Below, one piece after another: positions 23,932-36,138 of a stretch of 64,000 nucleotides of DNA. The stretch covers positions 1,674,001 to 1,738,000 of the forward strand of contig OX579635.1 in NCBI GenBank assembly GCA_951230915.1. Direction: 5' to 3'. Numbering within the stretch: the stretch's first letter is position 1; each line of letters begins with the position of its first letter. Made by a program: the position numbers and the translations under genes. This stretch comes from Antitrichia curtipendula. Taxonomy: Eukaryota; Streptophyta; Bryopsida; Hypnales; Leucodontaceae. Under the pieces are notes generated by a model. The model worked only from the letters and a program-made list of their open reading frames with translations. It was not told the origin of the DNA and did not search any database.

Positions 23932-24774
23932 AAATATATAAACAAATAATTATAAAGATAGATGGTCTGTCGAAACCCAAAGAAATCATTGAGAATTATA
24001 CCAATGAAATCTAACCGTTTGCCATCAACAACTTAACTTGATATTTTTTAAGGAAAGAGAATCTCTTTATGTACATATGGGGTGGTAGGAGGTTGAACAA
24101 CCCATGTGGGATATGTAATTTAGAGTTTGTAATTTCTCAACCGCTCATAGTTAAGTCTAAAGTAGGAATTGTGTTAAAACTATAATTTCAGACCTCATTT
24201 AGGCATAGTAAAATAACTTTTTCCAAATTACTTTGAACTAAAATAAGTTTGACAATCAAGTTAAATTTCATCTCCAAAAATCCGTTTGAAATTTTAATCT
24301 TCCACTCAAAAGTTATAGACAAATTTCATAGAGGGGTTTGAAAGGATTTTTTTTTGACATTTTCATACATCCTCTCTGAAATTTGTCCATAACTTTTGAG
24401 TGGAAGATCTAAATCTAAAAAGGATTTTTGGAGATGAAACTTAGCTTGATTCCACAACTTTTTTTAGTTCAAATTCTTTTGAAAAAAGGTATTCCACTAT
24501 GCCTAAATGAGGTCTAAAATTATAGTTTTAACACAATTTCTACTTTAGACTTAACTATGAGCGGTTGAGAAATTACAAACTCTAAATTACAAATCCCACA
24601 TGGGTTGTTCTATCTCCTACCACCCCAAGTGTGCATAAAGAGCTACTCTTTTCTAAAAAAACTCGAAGTAAGTTATTGATGGCAAATGGCTAGATTTCAT
24701 TTTTTTAATACTCAATGAATTCTTTGGATTTTGACAGACCATCTATCTCTATAATTATTTGTTTGTATATTTTG
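23932..24774. repeat. 850-bp foldback with ~420-bp arms
   Basis: The entire segment folds on itself about position 24,350. The left part 'acaaataattataaagatag' pairs with 'ctataattatttgt' at the right end. 'gaggttgaacaacccatgtg' pairs with 'cacatgggttgttc', and 'gacctcatttaggcatag' with 'ctatgcctaaatgaggtc'. Arm identity looks around 85-90%. No coding capacity; probably a foldback transposon remnant. Confidence 0.85.
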
Positions 24775-26867
24775 CCCTAAAATTAGCCAAAAAAATAGAT
24801 CGCACCATAAATGTACTGCCATTGTCTTGGTCCTGAAGCTTACATTAATAACATGTGGATGCATTTTGTGGATGAAGACTTCAAGAGGCAAAGGCAGCCT
24901 CTCTGAAGGCTCTTGAATGTTATGTGATGATTCCTGTCAAACCTCGATTTTTCTATAGAATGAATATGTTCATGACTGCCAGAAGATATCATGAGAACTT
25001 CGCAAGCCTGTGCATTAATTCGACGTGCCACCTGGATGGCAAACAATGCTTTTCTAGAAGCAATGACTCTTGCCCTTCCAACCTTCTAAGGTTACACATA
25101 AAATCGATGTAATAAGCAATTCAACATGGTTCTCATTAATATGTTAAATTTTTTTGGGGGGGGTAATTTTAAATTCTCTTAGAAAGCATTTTTTGAACAC
25201 CATGTGAATAAACTAAAAATCTTCAAAGTGTTGAAAATAAGTGTTTCTAAAACCAACCCTAAACTCTCATGAATAATGGAAATACATTGTAGGCAAAAAT
25301 ATGCAGGGGGTGGTTTTAGAAAGGGTTCAAAATTAAGTGTAGTTACCTTACAAGGGCAGGTATTGAATTTTTCAAAGTACACTAGGGTGGTCCCAATATT
25401 GATTCAATCATTGAATGGCTATACACTTTAATAAAATGATTTACTGACCTCTGCTCTTATGTCCACCATTGCTGATACACCTCACTGTGGGAATCAACAC
25501 CAGATGCAATAGTGGATTTTTGAAAAGCTGGACATCCAGAAATCTTTGTAACTGTGATCCCAAACAGAACCAAACAACGAGCAAGCCCTAGGTATTCACA
25601 AAATGTAACCAAGGGAGCAAGTTTTTTAATCCTATGGATTCCAAAGTCCATACCGTAGCTTCCTAGTAGCTTAGTTAGAAAAAATAAATGATTAAAGTGT
25701 GCCTAAATTTTTGGGAAATTAATAACTTAGTTTTCCCAAAAAACATATCAATAAATATTGAAGGAGGATTGCCATTTCATAAAAATTCAACTCTCTTCAC
25801 ACAATCTTGCATTTCTTCTTTGTCAAAAACTAAAAGCATCTATTGTAAAGTTTTTGGCCTTGTCCTTTTGGCTTGTTGCAAAGCACAATCTTTCACAAAC
25901 AAAAAATTTCTTTCACATGCAATAACCCCTGACTTTTAACAAAATCCTGACCCCATGAGGTAGGGATTTAGGGTTTAAAGGTCAAGACAAGGATTTAAAT
26001 TAGGTGAATGCAGTTGCCTTAGATTTAAGTGGCAACAACCATCAAAAAATTGTAAGAACAATTCATATGAATGCCTAGTTAGTTAGTTAGTTTTTTTAAA
26101 TTGCCTAATTTTAATATACTATTTCTGGCTTATCTAACTATTTTTTGAAATTTATTTCATTGATAATTAGGTAGAAAGTTGCACAAGTGGCTAGGAAGCT
26201 ACAACATTCTAGATGATGATCACTGCTTTGTCCAAATAGCATTTCATTCTCACTTATAAGAGGAAAATACTTGAAATTTTAGAAGAAGAATACTACTATA
26301 TAGAGATACAAGAAGAATATCCCAAATTTTTTAAAAAGATCAAGGTGTTAAAGGATTTAGGATATTTCTTGGGTTTGGGCATCCTTTTTTTCCCTAAGCT
26401 TCTTTTCTGAGTCTCCTTTGCCACCTCTTGCTATTGACAGAGTTCCTTTAGAGAGGTTCAAGGCATTAGAGAGGGTCTGCAGTACATAAGAAGTTGCTCT
26501 TTCAATCCTCACATAGGGGCCGCTCCAACTCCATTATGATTGCATTTTGAAACTGTCTCATCTAGTTTAAGCATGTTGCTCCACTACTTTTCAATATTAC
26601 GCTCTATCTTTGTACATATTTGCACGTGTCTAGGTTTTTGAAGCCTAGAATCAAAAATAGGTGTCTATGGCTGCTATTTTGAGATATTTGTAAGTAATTC
26701 AAAAGTGTTCCCAAAAATGTTAATATTGTTGCGTTATATTCCGCTTCATTCTGCAAAATAATGGAATATATTTTTAGCATCTCCAAGACTCCAACACATG
26801 AAAATATCCCCACAATCCTTAAAGGGTTGCTTCAAGAGCCTCCAATCTTACATTTAAGATCTATAAA
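24775..26867. other. Intergenic, with one short repeat shared with dirigent flanks
   Basis: No gene was recognised. The stretch 26,440-26,500 ('agttcctttagagaggttca' and onward) is similar to 43,445-43,503, and hence to its mirror near 54,575-54,632, in the 3' flanks of dirigent genes 2 and 3. Confidence 0.35.
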
Positions 26868-27261
26868 GGCTAAGAGAGATTTAGGGTTAGAAAACATGTA
26901 CTATTGGTTAACTAAAGGAAATTGAGTAGTCCATTCTCAAATCTAGATCTACCACCCCCACCCCCATGGTGTGCACACTTCCAAACGATTAGCTTTTGAA
27001 AATAGCAATGCTCTTTAAGAACCAAAGAAGGTCTGTAGAGATCAAGTACTAAAGCTCTTCCTAAGCTCCTACAACTAACATCATGTTCCCTTCCGTCTTA
27101 GCAATTGAAATTCACAAATCAACCAATTTCTCTATCATGACCATTTTCTTATATTGTTTGTCAATTTCTTTGTAATAACAACTTACCTGCATAAAACAAG
27201 ACCCTCTATATATTTTTGTGTTTTGAGAATTTCATAAATCCAAATCACGATTTGATTAGTA

Positions 27262-27344
<83 letters not shown>
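27262..27344. repeat. (TA)n microsatellite
   Basis: 'tgtgtgtg' followed by about 37 TA units, interrupted once by 'atgtat'. The inverted counterpart in block R (near 51,445) has only about five units. Confidence 0.95.
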
Positions 27345-27472
27345 TACACAATCAACCAATAGGTACATTTTAACTTCATAATTTACCACCCATTTCCAAA
27401 CAAATTTGTAGCTACCATAATTTCCAACCACCCAATGACCATTTAGTGGTCACATAGGCAATCAAAGGTTAA

Positions 27473-28936
27473 CCCCTAAAGGGCCACAAAACCATTAAGG
27501 GACAAATTAATGTTAAAATAAGTTCTTAGGATCCTAAAACTTTCAAAACTTTTTTCAAGATAGGAAAGCATATAAGCTCTATGAAGTCATAAATTTATTT
27601 CAATCAACACTTGCAACTCGAAGCTATGCCATCCAAAAAAAAAATACCTAAGCTTATATTATTTAAAGTCATATGGCTAAGATGATTTTTTGTAATGAAC
27701 TAGTTTTAAAGCTAACACAAATTGGGTTGCAACTACACAAAATTAGCACTAAATCATTTCAACATATGTTAGATTTATATCAATGATAGGCAAAACAAGT
27801 TCAACAAAAACTTGCAATAAAAAAAAAATTATTTTGTTTTCCATAGAATAGAAATTTTTTCTAAATGAAAAGATTTGATTTGTCCCGTCTAGATTATAAA
27901 TGTTAAAATAATGAAGAATCTTGTTTTTCAAGCAATTAGAGGATCTTCTTAAAACATTATGTATAATTTTGGTTATTGAGCACAATTTTTACAATTCCCC
28001 CTCAAAATAGATTTTGCAAGAAGAATGTCACCATTGTGATATTATTGACATTTTTCAATTCCATTTTACAAACATTAACAATTTAAGTTTTATTCCATCT
28101 TGTAGGTACTTCTTCTACTTAACAATTTTTCAAGGAATGATATTTTTTTTTGTCTTGTCCAAACTTTCTACTAAAAATCATGAAATTTGAATTTATAATG
28201 CAAGGTTTCAAAGTTAATAGGATTCAAAGTCTTGTAATCAAATATGAAAAGGTTTTAAAAATAGGTATTTTTCCTACTTGAAACATTAATTTCTTACAAT
28301 TTGCATGGTCAAAGTTTTTGAGATTTCTGCTTGGTCATATATTTTTATACTAGTCTAGCATATGATTCTATAATTGAATCCTAAAGGATCAAGGCACATT
28401 CTAGGCAAAAATTGTGGAAATCTACCATTTTTTTAGGATAGTGATTTCTTTTCCAAATATTAAAATCTATAAATTTTTACTATGTACTCTATTGTCAGAT
28501 TGTGTAGGAAAAAATTAAGAAACTTTGACCGCAATATCTGAAAGATTATAATGTTTGAAGTTAGAAGGAATGCTTTTTCTAACCATGCCCAATAAAGCCA
28601 ATAGACTTTAACTCTACCTATCTTAGTGAAATTTTTTACTATACATGGATAAATTTTTTTGACATTAACATCATATAAGTTACATACTTGGAATTTTTTT
28701 GAATTAGAAGAATAGTTTTGCACATTCTGCTTGAAGTTGATTTGGCTAGCGCAAAAGTTCACTACAACATAACTTTTGATTCGGGCACTTGATTGAAAAA
28801 AAACCATATTCCTACCAAGGGGGCACATGTTCACACCTTGTATTAAAATTTCATGAACATTTGACCAAAACTGACATTGTGCGTAACTATCCAAAATCTC
28901 TTGCATATGTTGAAAGGTCACTTGGTCCTTTAGGGG
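27473..28936. mobile_element. TTAA element G, copy in block L
   Basis: Left end CCCCTAAAGGGCCACAAAA after TTAA (27,469-27,472). Right end in reverse complement CCCCTAAAGGACCAAGTGAC, followed by TGAA (one change from TTAA). The element is 1,464 bp. A minus-strand frame of 165 codons (28,460-28,957) starts outside the right end and covers the right part. It stays open in the second copy but matches nothing I recognise. Confidence 0.75.
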
Positions 28937-28940
28937 TGAA

Positions 28941-30275
28941 GTTTGCCATGAAACCAAATGTCTAGTTTTTTTCTTCTTTGTAGAAGCTATGGTCCATAGT
29001 TTTGGAGTATATTTTGGTTAAGCAAAGTCATGGAATTTTAGGGGGGAAAGGCACCACATTTGAATGAAATGAATGTAGAACATGTCACCAAATCATAGCA
29101 AGTTACTTTTGATTGTGGAATGTTATTTTTTTTAACGTATCTCTTGCCTCATTTGCTAAGCCTAATTTATGCATGATTTTGTAATTCCAAATTGCCCACA
29201 TTTCCTTCAAATCACATGCAAATCAAGCAAGTTATAAAGAGTCTATGCATCACTTGATGTGGCACTAAGGGCTGTGCCACATTGTCTGTAGTTCCTCCTT
29301 TGTGGATGATGTGATTTTTAGTTGATTTGAGGATATGCTTATTATGCATTCTTACTAAGTTTTTGATTGCATATTTGATGTTGGTTGTGGCACTTGATGT
29401 ATTGTGTGGTATGATCTCAATATTTACACAATTTATTGTTATAAAGAGTTTGCAAAATAGGACTATATAGTATCTACAATGAGTGTCAATGAAAAGTACA
29501 AAGTTTGTCAAGGATATTATGGGTCTTAGTATTTTTGAGAGGCCATTAAGGTGAACTAGCCTATAACATGCCAACTGCTTAATGTAGACATGTAGAAAAT
29601 GACTTAGTACAATCTTACATCAACTCCTGGCAATTTTTGCAATAATATAGATTTGAGCTAATTAGATAGGGCTAGTGGCCACAACCAATATCTTGGATGA
29701 TGGTGAAGGAGTTATTAGTGACCGCAGTATAAACTTCCACCTTAATAGTATAAATTTATTACAAGAAACAATTTTTTATTCATTGATTTCATGTCATGGC
29801 CAAGTTAGAAAATATTGTGATTGCTTTAGGTGGTAAGATGACCATTATGAGTACACATTTTGGTGGGTTTGGGGAAGTCTAGAGTTTCTTTTGGGCTATT
29901 TAAGTAGTACACTTCAAAAATTCATAACAAATTCATAATTGGTCAAAAAAAATAGCAATTGCTCTTTCTATTTCTCATTTGTCTTTCTATAGAAATTTAA
30001 TTTAATTTTTTTTAGTGACGTCAACAAGGCAAACAAGTCATTATGCTTGTCATAGTCTTATTTATCTTAATAGTCAAAAAACTTGTTATTAACTTTAAAA
30101 TGATGAATAGTCTACACAGATGAATATTTTTCCAATAAATATTTTTATATGGATTACTTTTTTTTGAATGCATGGGTTATGCATACTGCATATGGTGATT
30201 TTAGTGTACCAACCAGAGAACTGAACTCAGTTATATATTCACCCAAAAGTCTATTCTCATCTCTATAGCTCTAAT
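28941..30275. other. Non-coding part of block L
   Basis: AT-rich; open frames such as 29,212-29,574 on the minus strand are interrupted in the block R counterpart. No gene is supported. Confidence 0.4.
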
Positions 30276-30279
30276 TTAA

Positions 30280-32137
30280 CCTCTAAAGTCCCAAAGCCTT
30301 TTTTTCATCAAAAGTCTCTCAAAGTTTTTATTTCTATAGCAAAAAGCAAAAAAAAGTTTAATTTTAGCTTTGTTTGCATATCCAATTATAGGATCTTGTA
30401 CTTGACTAGTGTAAGAATGTGTGGAAGAAATTAAATTTTTTTTAACCAAGTAAATTGCAAGGTATAAATTTACATTTAAAATGATGAAAATATTTTTTTG
30501 GAACCTTGCTCGACTAAAGTTTTTGGCTTTGAATGTTTTTAATATAAACTTTTTGCACCAATGATTTTGAGTTTCTATTTTTTATATTGAAGAATTAAAT
30601 TGAAAGTTTAGAGGAAAAAATTCAAATGAACACACACTTAATTTTCACTCATTAAAATATTGTTAAATAAAGGTTGATTGAAGGAAAAACTAAATTGTTA
30701 ATAGCTTTAACCCCTAAAGGACCAAACACCGTTTTTTTGACAACGTAGCAATTTTGGGCAGCTCAATACGAACGGAATTTTTATTTATTTTCTTTGAAAT
30801 TTTCACACAAGATGTGCCCAAGGAGTAGCTTTAAGGCTCAACAATTTTCATAGCTTTGACTACGTGGTTAAAAAATTATTGCATGATAATTCATTTTCAT
30901 TGGTCGGCGGGCAGTCCGGGCAGCTGAAAAAACTTCTTTAAAAATCACTTTAAAAAAAAAAAACACTTTGAAATTGGTTCTTTAGATTTATTTATATGTG
31001 GGAAGCTTTTAATCATTCCATTTTGATTGATGAGATGAAAGTTATGAGGAGTTTTAGTTTGAGGGTAGTTATGGAATCTCTACTCTATGATAAACTTTGA
31101 AGTTCTTTATTTAACTCAATTTTCAATATTTTTGAAAAAAATAAAAACATTGGTTGTAGATTGTTTATTACAACATTACAACCGTTGGGATTGACATTTT
31201 TTGATTCCATATTTCAGTTCTTAACAATTTAGTGTTTTGAACATTCTCTACTTCTTTCTACTTACTATTTTTTTCCTATATATTTTACAATTCCAAATGA
31301 TCTGAATATTTTGAAGCATGTAGCCAACTTCTCTTGAAGAATGAATGCAATGAGTAACCACCATTTGGGACATTTTTTCATACCAATGTGACCTTGTGAA
31401 GTGCAGCTGCCCGGATTTTCCAGGGACAAGAAAAGGATTTTTGTCAATTCAAATGCCATTAAATTGCAATCCACACAATGGAAATTTTTGAAATTTTTTT
31501 ACGACTTCTCAAATTAGTTTAATACAAGATCATATGGTTATATTTTTCCAAAAATGTTTTTTTTCTAAAATTTGGTACTTGTATTAGAAATAGCAGTTTT
31601 GGAGCGATTTTGGTGAAAACATAGTCTCTGACCTTTAGGGGTTAAGATGGAATTGAAACACACTAATCTTAATAGTGAGATTGTTCTAGCAAGAGATCTT
31701 AACCTTATGAAAATCTTTTTTTTGAAAAATTGCAAGAATAGAGTTCAAAAATAAATCCTACAACTTATTTTTTCAAGAAGATGCTTTGATTGCCCCCAAA
31801 ACAAGATTGTCCATAACTTTTACATAACAAATCTAAATGGAATGATTCAAAGCATCCTATATAGATGTAAATACAATTTATGAGAAAAAAAAGTTTAAAA
31901 GTTTAATTTTAAGTTTTTGTGGGTCCTTTATTTATATCTAACTAAAACTTGGGCTTAATATTGAACCATAACTTTTGTTGCCAAGCATTAATTGACATAA
32001 AAATTATACTCCTTGAAAGCTTATGTGTTTTCCTATATTTAGGTACCAAAAAATTAGAAAATCAAGAAAAATACTAAGACCATAGAAGCTTGCCCCAAAT
32101 TCACTTTGTTCCCCAAGGGGACAATGGGACTTATGGG
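30280..32137. mobile_element. TTAA element, family A, copy A3 (reverse orientation), carrying element B
   Basis: Ends CCTCTAAAGTCCCAAAGCC at the left and, in reverse complement, CCCATAAGTCCCATTGTCCC at the right. TTAA lies at 30,276-30,279 and 32,138-32,141. Without the nested element B it is about 0.93 kb, matching copy A2. The block R counterpart (48,143-48,501) has lost most of the interior. Confidence 0.85.
30711..31641. mobile_element. TTAA element B, copy 2 (nested in A3)
   Basis: Ends CCCCTAAAGGACCAAACACC and, in reverse complement, CCCCTAAAGGTCAGAGACTA. TTAA lies at 30,707-30,710 and 31,642-31,645. Related family-A copies read 'ttgttaatagctc...taagatggaattg' or similar without interruption at this place. 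Collinear with 12,789-13,734. Confidence 0.85.
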
Positions 32138-32141
32138 TTAA

Positions 32142-32362
32142 CCCCTTACTGCTTCAAAGTCCAAAAACTAGATGATGAATAGAGAGGTTCCAAGGACTTC
32201 AATGACCACACAACTTTTCATTCATCCAAACCAATGCTTAACTTTAAAAAAAAAAAACTTTTTATATGATGAGTTTGATGAAATTGGGATAAATATTTTA
32301 TATCAATAAAGATATAAATATAAATATGTACAAATTCAAAGAAAGATTCAAGCGCTAAGGGA
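32142..32362. mobile_element. TTAA element D, copy in block L (221 bp)
   Basis: Ends CCCCTTACTGCTT and, in reverse complement, TCCCTTAGCGCTTGAATC. TTAA lies on both sides (32,138-32,141 shared with A3, and 32,363-32,366). A MITE-sized relative with a slightly different terminus (CCCCTTAG instead of CCCCTAAAG). Confidence 0.8.
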
Positions 32363-32723
32363 TTAAGGTTACTTTAAATAAAGCCTTGAATCAATTCAAA
32401 CTCAACCAATTGCTTCTCGTAGATCTCAAAATTTTACAAAATATTCCTCTAACTTGTTTAGAATCCAAAAATCATATTAGATTTGTATTACAAGGATATC
32501 CTCCACAATTTTTCAATGGTGTAAATTGCAAATGTTCATTTATGCAGCTTTTGGAATATGCTAAGCCAATTAGAATCATGGTTCATTTGACTCAATTCCA
32601 TATGTAGTCAAATGATTTTATTTCAACATTAAGCACACAATAAGATGTCAAAAAGATGTCAACAAATGCTATGATGGTCATAACATAGGTAACCAACCTT
32701 GTAGAGCCCTTTACGACCTTCAA

Positions 32724-32725
<2 letters not shown>

Positions 32726-32791
<66 letters not shown>
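32726..32791. repeat. (TA)n microsatellite
   Basis: About 32 uninterrupted TA units. The inverted counterpart in block R near 47,150 has only about four. Confidence 0.95.
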
Positions 32792-32793
<2 letters not shown>

Positions 32794-33849
32794 TCTTCAT
32801 AAGGTCTAGGTGTTGTGATCACTTCAATCAAAATTGATTCATAGGAATACTCAACATTTTAGTGAAGTGCCTACATAATAGTCTAAAGCAATGTTGACCA
32901 CCCACACTTTTCTTTGTTTGAATTTAATTGTGTTTGTTAGTGATTGTGCATGCCTGCTATTGTTGACCAAGTATGAATGTTTGAATTTTTGAACTCAAAA
33001 TATGAAAGCATATACGCCACTCAAGAAAGATATATAAAAATTGGAGTGGCCCTTGCATTCTCTAACTCTATCTTCGGTTACTAGTTGAGCTCCAAGGCAT
33101 CGACAATTCTTTCCAAGAATGTTGTTCTCATTGCTAAAGTAAAAAAGAGTTATAATTATTTGAAGTTGCTTAACTTTTTTAATCTTTTTATTTCTAAATA
33201 TTATGAACTTACATATTATTTGAGGTTCTAAAAAATATTCTTAAATTTCAATTGGATACAAGGATAATTTCTTAGAAAACTCATAATATTTAGCAATAAG
33301 GAAGCATTAAAAAAAAGAGCAACAATCAATTTTTTATTGGTGCAATAGTGCCTAACAATGAAATTAATGTTTATCAAGCATCATTTGTATAATTAAAACA
33401 TAAGAATTTAAAGTATCCAATCGCCAAATTGCCTTCATCAAGATTTTTTGCCATGCCAGCAAGTATTGGCCTAGCCTACCCTATTTGGTGTTTTGACCAC
33501 TTTCCATGCTCATGTAGCAAAAGTAAAGAGGAAAAATAGTGTTGTTAGTGAGTTTTTATTTTCTTACTTGAGCGACCAACTACCGTATTTGTAGGACAGG
33601 GTTTGTTGAAAATAATTTAAAAAAAAGATGTCGAAATTTTAGGAAAAATATTATTTACAAAAACAAAAAAATTATTTGCTGAAAAAAAGAATACTAGAAA
33701 AAATAAATCATTCTTTTTAGCAAAATACCAAACCTTATTTTTCTGAAAAAATTAATATTTGGCAGTGAAGTGTTATCTTTGCCCTTCACTATTGATGGTG
33801 ATCAACTGCATGGCCCCTTCGCCAAGTCGCACCATTGTCAGGTAAAAGC

Positions 33850-34190
33850 ACCCATTGTCAGCCACACTAGTAACCAATCTATAGGGTTTGCTATTCCATA
33901 CCCTAGGCTAGACCTCAAAGTTAGAATGTAATTCTTTTGTCATTATGAAGGTTAGGACTAATAAGGTTATGATACATATCTCAAAGTATTGAGAAAGAAA
34001 GTAGCAAATAGTTCTTCATTGATCGGAATTGGAAGACTCCAGACATAGGCTATTGGTTAAGAGTACTTTTTGGCTCCCAAAATTCACAGTAACTCCAATT
34101 CTGAGAATAAAACTCTGAATAATTTAGAAACCCCATATTTTGTATCTTCTTACATGGCAAATTTTTTTATCACGTCATACCCGCTCCAAA
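33850..34190 (+). repeat. Dispersed repeat R1, copy 3
   Basis: Inverse of 2880-3180 and collinear with 6,365-6,535. It lies between block L and the dirigent 1 unit; the corresponding junction in block R lacks it. Confidence 0.6.
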
Positions 34191-35780
34191 ATCATCTGCT
34201 TCTACTTTAATGCATCGGATTTGCCTACTCTGCAAAAAATTATTTAGAGAAGCAGTTAGGGTTGCTTGGCAGCCTTGACTCAGCTGGTGAAAGGAAGACC
34301 TGGGTTTGCGAGTTGGTATAGCGGATGGTCTGCCGTGGTTCATAGAGAACGCTGCATTGCGTCGCGTAGAGTAAGAATTTCATGTTGTTTGCACATTTTC
34401 ACTTGATTGGCGCAAAATTCTATCAGACCCCTGTTTGGATCGACAAAAACTTAGAGGGCTTGATTGCTCCCATTCGTAATTGTCTTGGAAAATACGTGTA
34501 TAGCTGGGGTTTGGGGCTTACGACAATCTCTGGAGTTCTGTTCCCAATTTTCTCCGAACTGGAGCTAAGCAATGCACTTCCAGCGAAGGTGGACGCGCAT
34601 GGACAATGCAGCCTGATTCGTCTCGTTTGTAATCTCTGGGAGCATGTCTAATTCAGCAATTGGTTGGTTTTAGGGAGGGAACCTGTTTGTGTACCTCTGT
34701 GGCACATATCCTGACGGTGAGCTGTGGCCCTGCGAATATGATTGAAGTAGGAGCTTGTGTTTGCGATAATCATTACACGCCTGTGCTGGTTGCGTTGAAT
34801 GGAATTCTATAAGGTGAATCTTTACATGTGAACACCAATTGATAACCACGGGAATAATTCTCTGTAGTGTAGTGCGGCTGCATCTCGTTAGTTTTTTCGT
34901 ACACCCTATCCTCTTACGAGCTCCCATGCTCGACTTCTATTCTGGATTTTCTGTGATAAAAACTACTTAGAGAATGTGTAAGTGATTGTAAGATTTGTTT
35001 GTCGATTGGTCTGTACAGAAACGTTGGTAATCGTAATTAGTATATGAACATTAGTATGAACATTTCGAATCAGAATTGAAGAGTTTGATCATCCTGCACT
35101 AGCATGCACAAGCTGCTCGACTCTAGCTGAGTCCAATTCTCCGTCGTGGTTTATTGGTACTTATTCACTAATTGAAGACAGGGTCTACCTTCAATATTTT
35201 GCTCTCGTTCAGTTGCAATTCTTGTATCTATGTGGCCTTAGGTGTCTTAAGAACTTGCTGTCATTGATTTTAGATGTGAAAAGCTGTCGTGCTTCGAATG
35301 ATGTCCATGATCGTACTGCTGTTCGGCTAATTCCTGATAACCTAATATAGGATCGATTAATCCATCAAAACCTTGAAGGGAACTCATCATGTCACTTACG
35401 AGATTCTTAGGAACACTGCAGATTGTTCTGTTTGGGCACTCCAATATTGTTATTCTCTGCAGTTTATTACCCTGCCAGAACTAACGGAAGGAAGGCAGGA
35501 GCTCGCGGCATTGCGGAAGATGGGGGAGGTCGATCAACCTTGTTGAAGCATATTCAGCAGCTGCATGTGCAATGATTGTTTAAGAGGTGCTTGCCTCTTA
35601 AACAATGTTTGTTCCCAGTGTTAGACTTGCCCCTGTTCTGTTTATCAGTGGATGATTTTCGTTCAAAGAGCATCATGATAGAGAGAGCTGCTCTGCTAAA
35701 ACTGTACCAAATACTCCTAATTAATGTGTTCCGAATCTCAGACTGTCGTGCGCCGTGCAATGTATTGGGGTCCATACTCG

Positions 35781-36029
35781 GGATCTCGATAAATTGGTTG
35801 CACGAGATATTTCAGGAGGGGGGGGTGGGGTAAAACCTGCCCCTGTTTTTTTTGGTTTTTTTAAAGTAGAAGGGGACCTCCTAGAGTAATTTGGGGCCGC
35901 AGGCCCCAAATTTGCCAAAAAAAATTCAAAAAAAAAGCCTCCAGACCCCTAAAATGAGAAAGCCAGAAATTTGAGAAGGCAAAGGGCCCACCTCCTGAAT
36001 TATCTCGTGCAACCAAAATATTGAGATCC
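35781..36029. mobile_element. 249-bp TIR element with 9-bp target duplication
   Basis: The left end GGATCTCGATAAATTGG and the inverse of the right end, GGATCTCAATATTTTGG, are inverted repeats of about 40 bp. CCATACTCG precedes the left end (35,772-35,780) and follows the right end (36,030-36,038). Genes 2 and 3 show a single CCATACTCG at the same place (near 52,540), so the insertion is certain. A 9-bp duplication fits Mutator-like MITEs; 8 bp (hAT-like) is possible because of a shared base. The centre holds a 'ggggccgcaggcccc' palindrome. Confidence 0.85.
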
Positions 36030-36138
36030 CCATACTCGTGGACCAGTGTTAGCGCTAATATTCTACGAAATAGTTGTAATACTTTTTGCCTAATCAGGAA
36101 AGGGGAGGAGCTCTTTTGATTGTGAACCACTTGTCTGG

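Larger units (their letters stand above)
26868..33765 (+). repeat. Segmental duplication block L (inverse of 46,180-51,835)
   Basis: Read on the opposite strand, the block matches 46,180-51,835 over its whole length. The phrases 'taccacccccacccccatgg' (26,950), 'atgtggcactaagggctg' (29,258) and 'gaaagatatataaaaattgg' (33,025) all have inverted counterparts there. L is about 1.2 kb longer, mainly because its family-A element still holds element B and because of two TA-repeat expansions. It lies directly upstream of the dirigent gene 1 unit, just as R lies upstream of gene 2. Confidence 0.85.

Noticed and set aside
27183..27431. Frames through the (TA)n tracts, also 32,592-32,831
   Set aside because: Ile-Tyr runs produced by the microsatellites.
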